Under the pieces are notes generated by a model. That model did no database searches and was not told where the DNA came from. It saw only the letters and a program-made list of their open reading frames with translations. This document shows, one piece after another, positions 1 through 7,135 of a stretch of 12,829 bases of DNA. The first letter of the stretch is position 1; each line of letters starts with the position of its first letter. The position numbers were made by a program, and so were the translations under genes. The stretch comes from Rickettsiales bacterium (GTDB lineage: Bacteria; Pseudomonadota; Alphaproteobacteria; Rickettsiales; UBA998), in assembly GCA_019749855.1 (NCBI GenBank), contig JAIEPI010000075.1, positions 1-12,829 of the forward strand. Direction: 5' to 3'.

Positions 1-311
1 CCGGCGGCGAGCGTCGCCGTGTGGAAATTGCGCGTGCACTGGCGTCGCATCCGTCATTTATTCTTCTGGATGAGCCGTTGGCCGGTATTGATCCCATCGC
101 AGTGTCAGAGATACGTGATATTGTCTCTCACCTGAAAGATCGTGGCATCGGGGTGCTGATTACTGATCATAATGTGAGGGAAACACTTGATATTATTGAT
201 CGTGCCTACATTATTCATGATGGGGTGGTTCTCATGGAAGGGCGGCCGGATGAGATTGTCGGTAATGCTGAGGTGCGTCGCGTGTATCTCGGAGAACGTT
301 TTAGTTTATAA
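1..311 (+). CDS. lptB: LPS export ABC transporter ATPase LptB, 3' end only
   Basis: This is the C-terminal ~103 residues of an ABC ATPase; the gene begins before the window, and the first complete codon is at position 3. The fragment opens inside the ABC signature (GGERRRVEIARALA, the form typical of LptB). It then has Walker B FILLDEPLAGIDP and the H-loop ITDHNVRETLDI. LptB is the cytoplasmic ATPase that, with LptFG, drives lipopolysaccharide from the inner membrane toward the Lpt bridge. An internal GTG at 21 could be mistaken for a start, but the signature continues upstream of it in frame without a stop. rpoN follows after 3 nt, the conserved lptB-rpoN order of proteobacteria, which strengthens the call over other ABC ATPases. 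Confidence 0.93.
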   Translation, partial: GGERRRVEIARALASHPSFILLDEPLAGIDPIAVSEIRDIVSHLKDRGIGVLITDHNVRETLDIIDRAYIIHDGVVLMEGRPDEIVGNAEVRRVYLGERFSL

Positions 312-314
312 GGC

Positions 315-1763
315 ATGAGCCAGCGTCCAGCTTTAGAGCTTCGTCAGTCACAAAATCTGGTGATGACTCAGCAGTTGCAGCAATCGATCAAGATGCTGCA
401 GCTCTCAGCAGTTGATCTGCATGAATTTGTATTGAGCGAAGCAGAGCGCAATCCCCTGTTATCACTAGGCGATGCCGAATCTGAGAATCATGCGGATGCG
501 GAGCCTGTTGATTCACCCTGGAATGATGAAGCAGAAGATTCCTCCACGGCGCAGCTCGATACCAGTGAAGAAAGCTGGTGGGGCGAGAACTCTGACTATT
601 CGCCCTCGGCCAACCGATATGATGTGTCATCTGAGCATGAGGGAACAACGGGCGAAATTATCGAACAGCGCTACGGTGAAACCATTACGCTGCGTGAACA
701 TATTCGTCTGCAGGTCAATACGCTGATTACTGATCCGGTGGAGCGCCTCATTGCACTTCATCTCACCGACATGCTGGATGATAGTGGCTATCTACTGGAG
801 GACACCTCTTCTCTCTCTGAGTCGCTCGGCACACAAAAAGCGGTGATTGAAAAACTGATTATCTGTTTGCAGGCTTGCGAGCCGACCGGCGTGTTCGCAC
901 GAAATTTACGTGAGTGTCTGGCACTGCAATTAGAAGAGCGCGGCGAGTTAACCCAGAGCATTCAACTGTTTCTTGAGCATCTCGAGCTTATCGCCTCAGG
1001 TGAGGTAAAGAAACTGGCGCAAATATGTGGATTAGACGAACAAGGGATGCAGAACGCGCTCCTGTTAATACGTTCACTCGATCCCAAGCCTGGCAGCCGT
1101 TTTGAAAATGAGCGGGTGGAAACCTTGATCCCAGATATTCTGGTGCGCCGTGGGCCGGATAAAAAATGGCGCATTGAGGTCAACCCCGATGCCTTGCCAC
1201 GCGTGCTGCTGAATCGTCAATATCATGAAACAATTGTGGCAAAGGTCACAAACCGCGATGATAAAAAATTTCTCAACGAGCAGCTCAGCCATGCCAACTG
1301 GCTCGTCAAAGCGCTGGATCAACGGGCCAGCAATATGCTGAAAGTGGGCACTGAGATTGTGCGCTGGCAGAAAGATTTTTTAGAGCGAGGTATTCATTTT
1401 TTAAAACCCATGAAATTGAGTGATATTGCTGCGTTGGCACAGGTGCATGAGAGCACTGTCAGTCGTATCACGGCAAACAAATATATGGCGACGCCGCGTG
1501 GTACGTTTGAGCTGAAATATTTTTTCTCCACGGCGGTGGGGGGTGAGGATGGCGAAGCACAATCCAGCCGCGTGATCATGCATGAAATCAAACAAATGGT
1601 GAGCAAGGAAAGCGCTAATAAAATTCTCTCCGACGATACCATTGCCGCCATTTTAAAGGAGCGTGGCATGGATGTGGCGCGTCGTACGGTGGTAAAATAT
1701 CGTCAGTTACTGCAGATTCCGTCCTCTGTTGATCGCAGAAAACTTAGGAAAACTGAACAATAA
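315..1763 (+). CDS. rpoN: RNA polymerase sigma-54 factor RpoN
   Basis: A 482-residue sigma-54 factor of normal family length. Region I at about residues 5-45 is Gln- and Leu-rich (MTQQLQQSIKMLQLS); this part contacts bacterial enhancer-binding ATPases. An acidic, variable region II spans about 50-115, followed by the core-binding domain at about 120-310. A helix-turn-helix lies near 368-390 (LSDIAALAQVHESTVSRI), and the RpoN box that reads the -24 element is ARRTVVKYR at 455-463. The start sits 3 nt after lptB, so the two genes are probably co-transcribed and translationally coupled; the AAGG next to the ATG is too close to be a good ribosome-binding site. In many alphaproteobacteria hpf follows rpoN directly, but here 3.4 kb intervenes. 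No enhancer-binding protein and no convincing -24/-12 promoter was seen in the window. Confidence 0.98.
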   Translation: MSQRPALELRQSQNLVMTQQLQQSIKMLQLSAVDLHEFVLSEAERNPLLSLGDAESENHADAEPVDSPWNDEAEDSSTAQLDTSEESWWGENSDYSPSANRYDVSSEHEGTTGEIIEQRYGETITLREHIRLQVNTLITDPVERLIALHLTDMLDDSGYLLEDTSSLSESLGTQKAVIEKLIICLQACEPTGVFARNLRECLALQLEERGELTQSIQLFLEHLELIASGEVKKLAQICGLDEQGMQNALLLIRSLDPKPGSRFENERVETLIPDILVRRGPDKKWRIEVNPDALPRVLLNRQYHETIVAKVTNRDDKKFLNEQLSHANWLVKALDQRASNMLKVGTEIVRWQKDFLERGIHFLKPMKLSDIAALAQVHESTVSRITANKYMATPRGTFELKYFFSTAVGGEDGEAQSSRVIMHEIKQMVSKESANKILSDDTIAAILKERGMDVARRTVVKYRQLLQIPSSVDRRKLRKTEQ

Positions 1764-1821
1764 TAGATTATTTACGGCATTTTAATTAATATGCGCCATA
1801 CTTTGGGCATGCAATCAATCC

Positions 1822-3114
1822 ATGATTGCTGCTTTAAACTCATTGAATTCGAATGGAATAAACATACCACCCATGCAAGACACGCAGACCTTCGAAGCAT
1901 TCATGTCCATATTTCTGCGCTACGGTGAGTTGCTCGAGGCACGTTGCGCGCAGCTTGAGCATGCGGTGACACAATTTTCTTATCCACTAGCGTCACATGG
2001 CAACATGGTGAATGAAGGGTCGCTTGCACCAACGGGTGGAGTCCTGAACCTCGATCCCATTACCCCGTTTCTTGAAGATAATAAAGTGGATGATATTCTC
2101 ATCAATGGTCCGCACGCCATTTACATTGAGCGTGCTGGTAATGTCATGAAATCGGACGTATCTTTTAAAGATCACAAGGAATTGCGCGCTTTTGCAGAAA
2201 GTATCTTAGCCTATTCTGGCCTGATGCTTGATGCCAACCGGCCACTGATTGATACACGCCTGCCCGATGGATCGCGCGTTAATATCATTGCGCCTCCATT
2301 GTCCATTGATGGCATCAATATCTCGATTCGCAAAAATGGACACACAGACTTTTCCCTGCAAAGCCTTGCGCGCAATGGCTCCATGTCAAAGCAAATGGCT
2401 GACTTTTTGGAGATTTGCGCATCGGTGAAACTGAACATTATTATTTCAGGTGGAACGGGTTCTGGCAAAACGACCTTACTCAACGGAATTGCCAATCATA
2501 TTCGGCCCAGTGATCGTATCGTCACAATCGAGAATCCAGCAGAGTTACGCTTGGCACTGCCGAATCTGGTTCGCCTTGAATGGGTGGATGCGCAAAATGC
2601 CTCCTCAACGCATGAGCCAATCACCACGCGTGATCTGGTTCGCAATGCACTGCGTATGCGACCCGACCGGATCATTGTCGGTGAGGTTCGTGGCGCTGAG
2701 GCATTTGACATGATGCAAGCAATGAATACGGGGCATGAAGGCTCGCTGACCACCATTCATGCTAATGCACCGCGCGAGGGGCTGACGCGAATTGAGAATA
2801 TGATTGGCATGGCTAATTTGAATTTGCCGGTGGCAGGTATTCGCAAGCAGATTGCCTCGGCGGTGCATCTTGTCATTCAGGTAATGCGCATGGAGGATGG
2901 GGCAAGACGTGTGGTGAAAATCTCGGAAATAGTTGGCATGGAAAGTGATATGATTGTCATGCAGGATATTTTCATTTTTAAGCAAACGGGTACGGGTGAA
3001 AATGGGGAGATCCTAGGTCAACATAACTGGACAGGCATTTTCCCTAAGCATCATGAGCTAAACAAAGCCCTGCGTGCGGCAGGAATGCTGACGATTGTCG
3101 GAAATAAAACGTGA
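1822..3114 (+). CDS. CpaF/TadA-family secretion ATPase, divergent copy 1
   Basis: A 430-residue type II/IV secretion ATPase of the CpaF (TadA) family, which as cytoplasmic hexamers power assembly of Tad/Flp pili. A variable N-terminal region (1-75) is followed by the family N-domain (LDPITPFLEDNKVDDILING, from about 77). The ATPase core has Walker A GGTGSGKT at 210-217, Walker B IIVGEVRG at 284-291 and His box TTIHAN at 310-315. One departure stands out: the family's IEDAAEL motif reads IENPAEL at 236-242, so Asp becomes Asn at residue 238. Residues 254-268 also differ from copy 2. No other tad gene (pilin, CpaB/C, TadB/C, CpaE) is present nearby. The start is uncertain: ATG 1822 lacks a Shine-Dalgarno, and in-frame ATG 1873 is an alternative that removes 17 residues. 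Whether it serves a pilus or another secretion machine cannot be told from sequence. Confidence 0.9.
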   Translation: MIAALNSLNSNGINIPPMQDTQTFEAFMSIFLRYGELLEARCAQLEHAVTQFSYPLASHGNMVNEGSLAPTGGVLNLDPITPFLEDNKVDDILINGPHAIYIERAGNVMKSDVSFKDHKELRAFAESILAYSGLMLDANRPLIDTRLPDGSRVNIIAPPLSIDGINISIRKNGHTDFSLQSLARNGSMSKQMADFLEICASVKLNIIISGGTGSGKTTLLNGIANHIRPSDRIVTIENPAELRLALPNLVRLEWVDAQNASSTHEPITTRDLVRNALRMRPDRIIVGEVRGAEAFDMMQAMNTGHEGSLTTIHANAPREGLTRIENMIGMANLNLPVAGIRKQIASAVHLVIQVMRMEDGARRVVKISEIVGMESDMIVMQDIFIFKQTGTGENGEILGQHNWTGIFPKHHELNKALRAAGMLTIVGNKT

Positions 3115-3178
3115 TTCTTTCTTTGAATAAGCACCTTTCATGTATTTAATTTCATAAAGTCTTAATAAGTTGCTTGTA

Positions 3179-3214
3179 CTGCTGAGTGCAGGTTATTTTT
3201 TTTAAAAAAAATAA
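3179..3214 (+). terminator. Possible weak terminator and 22-bp A/T palindrome between the cpaF copies
   Basis: The 121-nt gap between the two ATPase genes holds a short hairpin, CTGC (3179-3182) with loop TGAGT and GCAG (3188-3191). It is followed by a T-rich tract with eight consecutive T at 3196-3203. The T-run is half of a perfect palindrome at 3193-3214: TTA, eight T, eight A, TAA. The four-pair stem is weak for a rho-independent terminator, so partial read-through is likely. A poor promoter match (TTGCTT 3170-3175, TATTTT 3194-3199, spacer 18) overlaps the same stretch. Confidence 0.35.
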
Positions 3215-3235
3215 AAGCAGATTGGGTTTTGGTTT

Positions 3236-4534
3236 ATGGACGGTATGTCAGTTGATGCACTTCTCAATTATGTGAAGAATCTTGAGGAGCAGTTGCATGA
3301 ATTGCGTCGTGATCTTCATTCAAACGCCGCTGCCTCGTATTCTCCCAATGATTCATTGCACTCGACACCGCATGGCTATCAGGCGGCGGTAGGCGCACCG
3401 CAGCGTCATGGCGATGTGGAGGGGCTCACCCAGCAATTCGTTGAACAATTATCGCATATGGGGCCGATTCAACTTTTACTGGAAGATGACGGCATCAATG
3501 ACATTCTGATTAACGGCCATGACTCTGTTTACATAGAGCGACAAGGCAAGTTGATCCGCACCGATATTACGTTTCCCTCGGATTCAGAAGTATTCGCCAT
3601 TGCGGATAAGATATCCAAAGCGGTGGGGCGCACCATTAATCCGGCGCGTCCATTGGTCGATGCGCGTTTGCTTGATGGCTCACGCGTCAACATCATCGCG
3701 CCACCGCTGGCGGTGGATGGCACCTCTATCTCGATTCGTAAATTTGCGAAGCGTGGCATTACGCTTGATATGATGAAGCAGCAAGGCAATGTCTCTGAAC
3801 AAGTGGGCGAGTTTTTAAAAATTATTGGCAAGTGCAAGCTGAACGTCATGATTTCAGGCGGCACCGGTTCGGGTAAAACCACCCTGCTCAATGGTGTTTC
3901 GCAACATATTGATCATCAGGAGCGCATCGTCACGATTGAGGATGCGGCGGAATTGCGTTTGCAACAACCGCATGTGGTGCGGCTTGAAACCAAGCCCGTG
4001 ACGTATGGACAGTTCCGAGAAGATGAAGTCTCCATGCGCGATCTGGTAAAGAATGCGCTGCGTATGCGGCCTGATCGTATTTTAGTGGGTGAGGTGCGGG
4101 GAGCCGAAGCGTTTGATATGATGCAGGCGATGAATACAGGCCATGAAGGTTCGCTCACCACCATTCACGCCAACCACCCGCGTGACTGTCTGGCGCGTCT
4201 GGAGAATATGATTGGCATGGCCAATCTTGGCTTGCCCACGCGTTCCATTCGTTCTCAAATCTCATCGGCGATTAATGTGATTGTGCAAATCAGCCGCATG
4301 CGTGATGGGCATCGACGTGTCACCTATATCAGCGAAATTGTCGGCATGGAGCAGGACACCATCACCATGCAGGATCTGTTTGTGTATAATGTGACAGGCG
4401 AGGAAAATGGTAAATTAGCCGGTGAGTTTAAGTGGACGGGCATCATGCCGCGCTTCCTTCGCCGCGCCGCGTATTATGGGGAGCAGGAGCGCTTAGCGTC
4501 CTGCCTTGGCGTGAGACTGCCAAAACTCGCCTAA
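3236..4534 (+). CDS. cpaF: CpaF/TadA-family secretion ATPase, canonical copy 2
   Basis: A 432-residue CpaF-type ATPase, paralogous to the gene just upstream. Residues 13-29 (VKNLEEQLHELRRDLHS) look like a short coiled coil, then a low-complexity linker, then the N-domain (IQLLLEDDGINDILING, from about 78). The core is fully canonical: Walker A GGTGSGKT at 208-215, IEDAAELRLQQPHVVRLET from 234, the Walker B region ILVGEVRG at 282-289 and TTIHAN at 308-313. The family role is ATP-driven assembly of Tad/Flp pili, but pilin and the rest of the apparatus are not in the window. The two copies are very similar in the core and unrelated in their first ~75 residues, which suggests an old duplication with divergent partner-binding ends. 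ATG 3245 is an alternative start three codons in. yaeR follows after 41 nt and may share the transcript. Confidence 0.93.
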   Translation: MDGMSVDALLNYVKNLEEQLHELRRDLHSNAAASYSPNDSLHSTPHGYQAAVGAPQRHGDVEGLTQQFVEQLSHMGPIQLLLEDDGINDILINGHDSVYIERQGKLIRTDITFPSDSEVFAIADKISKAVGRTINPARPLVDARLLDGSRVNIIAPPLAVDGTSISIRKFAKRGITLDMMKQQGNVSEQVGEFLKIIGKCKLNVMISGGTGSGKTTLLNGVSQHIDHQERIVTIEDAAELRLQQPHVVRLETKPVTYGQFREDEVSMRDLVKNALRMRPDRILVGEVRGAEAFDMMQAMNTGHEGSLTTIHANHPRDCLARLENMIGMANLGLPTRSIRSQISSAINVIVQISRMRDGHRRVTYISEIVGMEQDTITMQDLFVYNVTGEENGKLAGEFKWTGIMPRFLRRAAYYGEQERLASCLGVRLPKLA

Positions 4535-4575
4535 CTCTTAAGCATAGCATTAAAATTCAATTTATTGCGAGCGTT

Positions 4576-4968
4576 ATGCCAGTATCGATTCAGGGCGTTC
4601 ATCACATTGCCATCATTTGTAGTGATTACGAGCAATCAAAGAATTTCTATCACCATATATTAGGTTTTAACATCATGAGTGAGGTGTACCGTCAGGAAAG
4701 AGACTCCTGGAAGTTAAATCTCGCGGTTGATGATCATGTACAGATCGAGCTTTTTAGTTTTCCAGCACCCCCTAAGCGCCCCTCTTACCCTGAGGCTTGT
4801 GGCTTACGACATCTTGCTTTTTCAGTGGAGGATATTCATGCTGCACGTGAACATATGCTGAAGCATGGGATACAGGTTGAGCCCATCCGCATCGATGAGA
4901 TAACAGGTAAAGAATTTTGTTTCTTTGCTGATCCTGATGGCTTGCCAATAGAACTATATGTGATTTGA
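4576..4968 (+). CDS. yaeR: VOC/glyoxalase-fold metalloprotein, YaeR (GloA2) type
   Basis: A 130-residue single-domain protein of the vicinal-oxygen-chelate superfamily, very close in layout to E. coli YaeR (about 129 aa). It shares VHHIAII near the N-terminus, EVYRQERDSWK, the block around IELFSFPAPP, EACGLRHLAFSVEDI and the ending FADPDGLPIELY. The expected metal ligands are present: His9/His10, Glu58, His79 and Glu126. The fold usually dimerises and binds a divalent metal; the substrate of YaeR-type proteins is not firmly established, so I do not call it lactoylglutathione lyase. The reading frame stays open upstream to 4432 inside cpaF, but homology begins at ATG 4576, and only that start leaves the upstream gene intact. 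There is no strong Shine-Dalgarno. Its position after the ATPases looks like chance or read-through transcription. Confidence 0.9.
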   Translation: MPVSIQGVHHIAIICSDYEQSKNFYHHILGFNIMSEVYRQERDSWKLNLAVDDHVQIELFSFPAPPKRPSYPEACGLRHLAFSVEDIHAAREHMLKHGIQVEPIRIDEITGKEFCFFADPDGLPIELYVI

Positions 4969-5063
4969 ATATGATTTAAGTTTTTTAAAAATCCTCGATA
5001 AAGAGTTTAAAATCATAAAATTAAATTCTTACAAAATATCCTTAGTCAATGACAGAGCACTCG

Positions 5064-5092
5064 ATTGCAAAATTATGCAATGAGAGTATAAT
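5064..5092 (+). promoter_or_regulatory. Sigma-70-type promoter for hpf, with a dyad over the -35
   Basis: A -35 element TTGCAA (5065-5070) and a perfect -10 TATAAT (5087-5092) are separated by 16 nt. This puts the transcription start near 5099, about 44 nt before the hpf ATG. The -35 lies inside a perfect dyad, ATTGCA (5064-5069) and TGCAAT (5076-5081) with a 6-nt spacer, which could be an operator. It is the best promoter match seen in the window, within a 174-nt AT-rich gap (4969-5142) in which I see no other clear element. Confidence 0.65.
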
Positions 5093-5142
5093 TATAGATC
5101 GTCACTCATACAAAACAGCATTCATCAAAGAGAGAGGTCCCA

Positions 5143-5730
5143 ATGAAAATTAATGTCTCTGGCCGGCATATGGAAGTCGGCGATGCGTTGCGCGCCCATA
5201 TTGAAAAACGTGTCGATGACGGTGTACATAAATACATGGATCGCGTGACATCGCTGAATGTGGTGGTCAGCAAAGAGAAAAACGCGTTCACTGTCGATAT
5301 CATCGGTAATATTGGTACGCATGCCGGATTCGTGGTGAAAGCGTCGGCGCGTGGCGATGATGTGTATGCGACGTTTGATGTATCGGAAGCGAAAATGGAA
5401 AAGCAGCTTCGTCGTTATAAGCGGCGCTTAACCAATCACCACACCGACAAAATCGGTTTGCCTCAGGCACAGGCCACGGTCCTGCGCGGTGTGAAATATG
5501 TGATCGCGGATAATGAAGAAGAGCCGCAAGATGCGCCGCTGGTCATCGCTGAGAAATCCACCGACATTGAGAGCCTCACCGTGAGTGAGGCGGTAATGCG
5601 AATGGATCTCTCTGACCTTCCAGCCCTCATGTTTATAAACGTGGCGCATGGTCGCATGAATATCGTCTATCGTCGTGCCGACGGTAACATCTCGTGGGTT
5701 GATCCATCTGAGCAAAGCAAGGCAGCGTAA
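5143..5730 (+). CDS. hpf: Long-form ribosome hibernation-promoting factor HPF
   Basis: A 195-residue long-form HPF. Residues 1 to about 100 are the ribosome-binding HPF/RaiA (YfiA) domain, starting KINVSGRHMEVGDALRAHIEKRV and ending in a basic helix (KQLRRYKRRL). A linker of about 35 residues leads to the C-terminal dimerisation domain (about 140-190: SLTVSEAVMRMDLSDLPALMFIN, then NIVYRRADGNISWVDP). In this family the C-terminal domain pairs two 70S ribosomes into 100S particles, silencing them in stationary phase or stress. A good Shine-Dalgarno, GAGAGG at 5132-5137, sits 5 nt before the ATG, and a sigma-70-like promoter lies upstream. In related genomes hpf usually follows rpoN and precedes ptsN. 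Here it is displaced from rpoN and runs directly into hprK, two nt after its stop. Confidence 0.96.
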   Translation: MKINVSGRHMEVGDALRAHIEKRVDDGVHKYMDRVTSLNVVVSKEKNAFTVDIIGNIGTHAGFVVKASARGDDVYATFDVSEAKMEKQLRRYKRRLTNHHTDKIGLPQAQATVLRGVKYVIADNEEEPQDAPLVIAEKSTDIESLTVSEAVMRMDLSDLPALMFINVAHGRMNIVYRRADGNISWVDPSEQSKAA

Positions 5731-5732
5731 GC

Positions 5733-6233
5733 TTGCCCTATGCCTACTCCACAGCTACGGCCTCAGGCATAGACGTCACGGCCCCGCTTCATGGCAGTTG
5801 CATCAGCTGGCAGGGGCATGGCGTACTGATTCTCGGTGCCCCTGGCAGCGGTAAATCCACACTCGCGCTGGAATGTATCCATCAGGGGGCGGAACTCGTA
5901 GCGGATGATGCAGTTATGCTTCGTCAAGAGGAAAGCTCCATTGTTGCTTCATGCCCACTGCTTTTACAGGGCTGTCTTGCACTGCGGGAATTGGGCGTTC
6001 TGTCCATTCCTTTTGTTAAGCAGGCTGGCATTCAACTAGCTGTTATATTAGATGAAGGTCGGCTCTCGCGAGAGATGCTTTCGCTTTGTGAAATTAATGT
6101 GCCCTGCTTGCATGTTCCGCGCACCTATCCTGCCATTGTTGCTTTAATGCGCTACGCTGTTTTTGCATCGGCGGATAAGCATGGTATTAAATGGCTTTCT
6201 GATGAATGGCTTCCAACGCGGCTCCCTATATGA
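5733..6233 (+). CDS. hprK: Truncated alphaproteobacterial HPr kinase
   Basis: A 166-residue protein equivalent to the C-terminal catalytic domain of HPr kinase/phosphorylase; the N-terminal domain of the ~310-residue Firmicutes enzyme is absent, as is usual in alphaproteobacteria. His20, Walker A GAPGSGKS (35-42) and VADD with Asp58/Asp59 match the kinase core. The family signature close to IEVRGLG reads LALRELG at 82-88: the Arg is kept, but Glu becomes Ala and the first Gly becomes Glu. Its expected job is phosphorylation of HPr on the regulatory serine. The start appears to be TTG at 5733, two nt after hpf, with AAGG (5719-5722) 10 nt upstream; there is no in-frame ATG before the Walker A. 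The stop overlaps the rapZ start (ATGA), so translation of the two is probably coupled. Confidence 0.88.
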   Translation: MPYAYSTATASGIDVTAPLHGSCISWQGHGVLILGAPGSGKSTLALECIHQGAELVADDAVMLRQEESSIVASCPLLLQGCLALRELGVLSIPFVKQAGIQLAVILDEGRLSREMLSLCEINVPCLHVPRTYPAIVALMRYAVFASADKHGIKWLSDEWLPTRLPI

Positions 6234-7081
6234 TGCGCGTCATTATGCTGATTGGTTTTTCCGGTGCCGGTAAATCGGTGGCGCTGAAGATCTTTGGTGA
6301 TCTGGGCTATGAGGCGATTGATAATCTTCCGCTCCCTATTATTACGCCATTGGTTAAAACACTTGCCAGCGAGCGCACTAAATTAGCCTTATGTTCAGAC
6401 GTTCGCTCACGTGATTTTTCATCGGAACAGCTACTGGAATTACGAGAAAGCTTAAAGCGCGATTATCCTGAGGCACAGATTGATCTGGTGTTTCTTGCCT
6501 GTGATGAGCATGTATTGCTGCGACGTTTTACTGAGACACGACACTCACACCCGCTTTCGCAAGATTTGCCGGTGGCAGACGGTATCCGTCTGGAGGCGCA
6601 ACTGTTGGACAAAGCGCGAAATCAGGCCGACATGGTGCTGGATACTACGGATTTTGGCCCGCACGATCTCAAGCGTATCCTCACCGATCTGTATGGAGAG
6701 GCGGCCACCACTCTCAAAGTCAATCTTCTTTCTTTTTCTTACAGGCGCGGTTTGCCGCGAGATGCGGATATGGTCATCGATGTTCGTTTTTTACAAAACC
6801 CACATTATGTGCCGTCGCTGCGTGAGAATTCTGGCAAAGACTCACAGGTTGGCCATTTTATTCGGCAGGACCCTGAGTTCACCCCATTTTATGACCGTCT
6901 GGTCGCGACGCTGGACCAGTTGCTGCCTTTGTATGCTAAAGAGGGCAAAAGTTATTTTACGCTGGCGATCGGTTGTACGGGTGGCAAGCACCGCTCTGTT
7001 TTTACGGTTGAAGCGTTGGCGGAATGTCTCCGTCTGAAAAAAATCAATTGTTTTGTAAGGCACCGTGAGCTTGATAGTTGA
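6230..7081 (+). CDS. rapZ: RapZ-family nucleotide-binding regulator
   Basis: A 283-residue RapZ (YvcJ/YhbJ) protein, essentially the length of E. coli RapZ (284). The N-terminal P-loop is GFSGAGKS at 9-16, followed by the family block GDLGYEAIDNLP. The C-terminal domain carries GCTGGKHRSV (248-257, with His254 and Arg255) and ends VRHRELDS. In E. coli, RapZ binds the GlmY/GlmZ small RNAs and controls glmS. Those RNAs are enterobacterial, so in an alphaproteobacterium the role is unknown; its place between hprK and EIIA implies PTS-linked regulation. I chose ATG 6230 (ATG ATG CGC) because it overlaps the hprK stop as ATGA and the homology begins there. ATG 6206 would add eight residues (MASNAAPY) with no counterpart in the family. 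Confidence 0.94.
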   Translation: MMRVIMLIGFSGAGKSVALKIFGDLGYEAIDNLPLPIITPLVKTLASERTKLALCSDVRSRDFSSEQLLELRESLKRDYPEAQIDLVFLACDEHVLLRRFTETRHSHPLSQDLPVADGIRLEAQLLDKARNQADMVLDTTDFGPHDLKRILTDLYGEAATTLKVNLLSFSYRRGLPRDADMVIDVRFLQNPHYVPSLRENSGKDSQVGHFIRQDPEFTPFYDRLVATLDQLLPLYAKEGKSYFTLAIGCTGGKHRSVFTVEALAECLRLKKINCFVRHRELDS

Positions 7082-7135
7082 CATGCGCCAACAAGAGGTT
7101 TGATGTATTGGAATGGAAATTAATCAGGTGGGTTC

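Noticed and set aside
1764..1821. Possible sigma-54 (-24/-12) promoter before the first cpaF, around TTTGGGCATGCAATC.
   Set aside because: The GG and GC dinucleotides do not fall at the required 10-nt spacing; no convincing site was found.
2605..2985. A 126-codon open frame on the minus strand inside the first cpaF.
   Set aside because: It is a shadow of the ATPase coding strand, His- and Asn-rich, with no domain or ribosome-binding site. The similar frame at 3529-3891 in copy 2 is rejected for the same reason.
4432..4575. Upstream extension of the yaeR reading frame into the end of cpaF (48 extra codons).
   Set aside because: The extra residues have no YaeR counterpart and overlap the conserved C-terminus of CpaF. 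Family homology begins exactly at ATG 4576.
4969..5063. Possible terminator after yaeR in the AT-rich stretch.
   Set aside because: Only a three-pair stem (CTC/GAG, 4994-5005) is present, with no T-run placed after it. The stretch is AT-rich but shows no supported element.
6206..6229. Earlier rapZ start adding MASNAAPY.
   Set aside because: Homology starts at the Met-Met-Arg-Val of 6230, and that ATG makes the typical ATGA overlap with the hprK stop.
6480..7037. A 185-codon open frame on the plus strand inside rapZ.
   Set aside because: It is a shifted frame of rapZ; the translation is rich in Trp, Cys and Arg with no recognisable domain.
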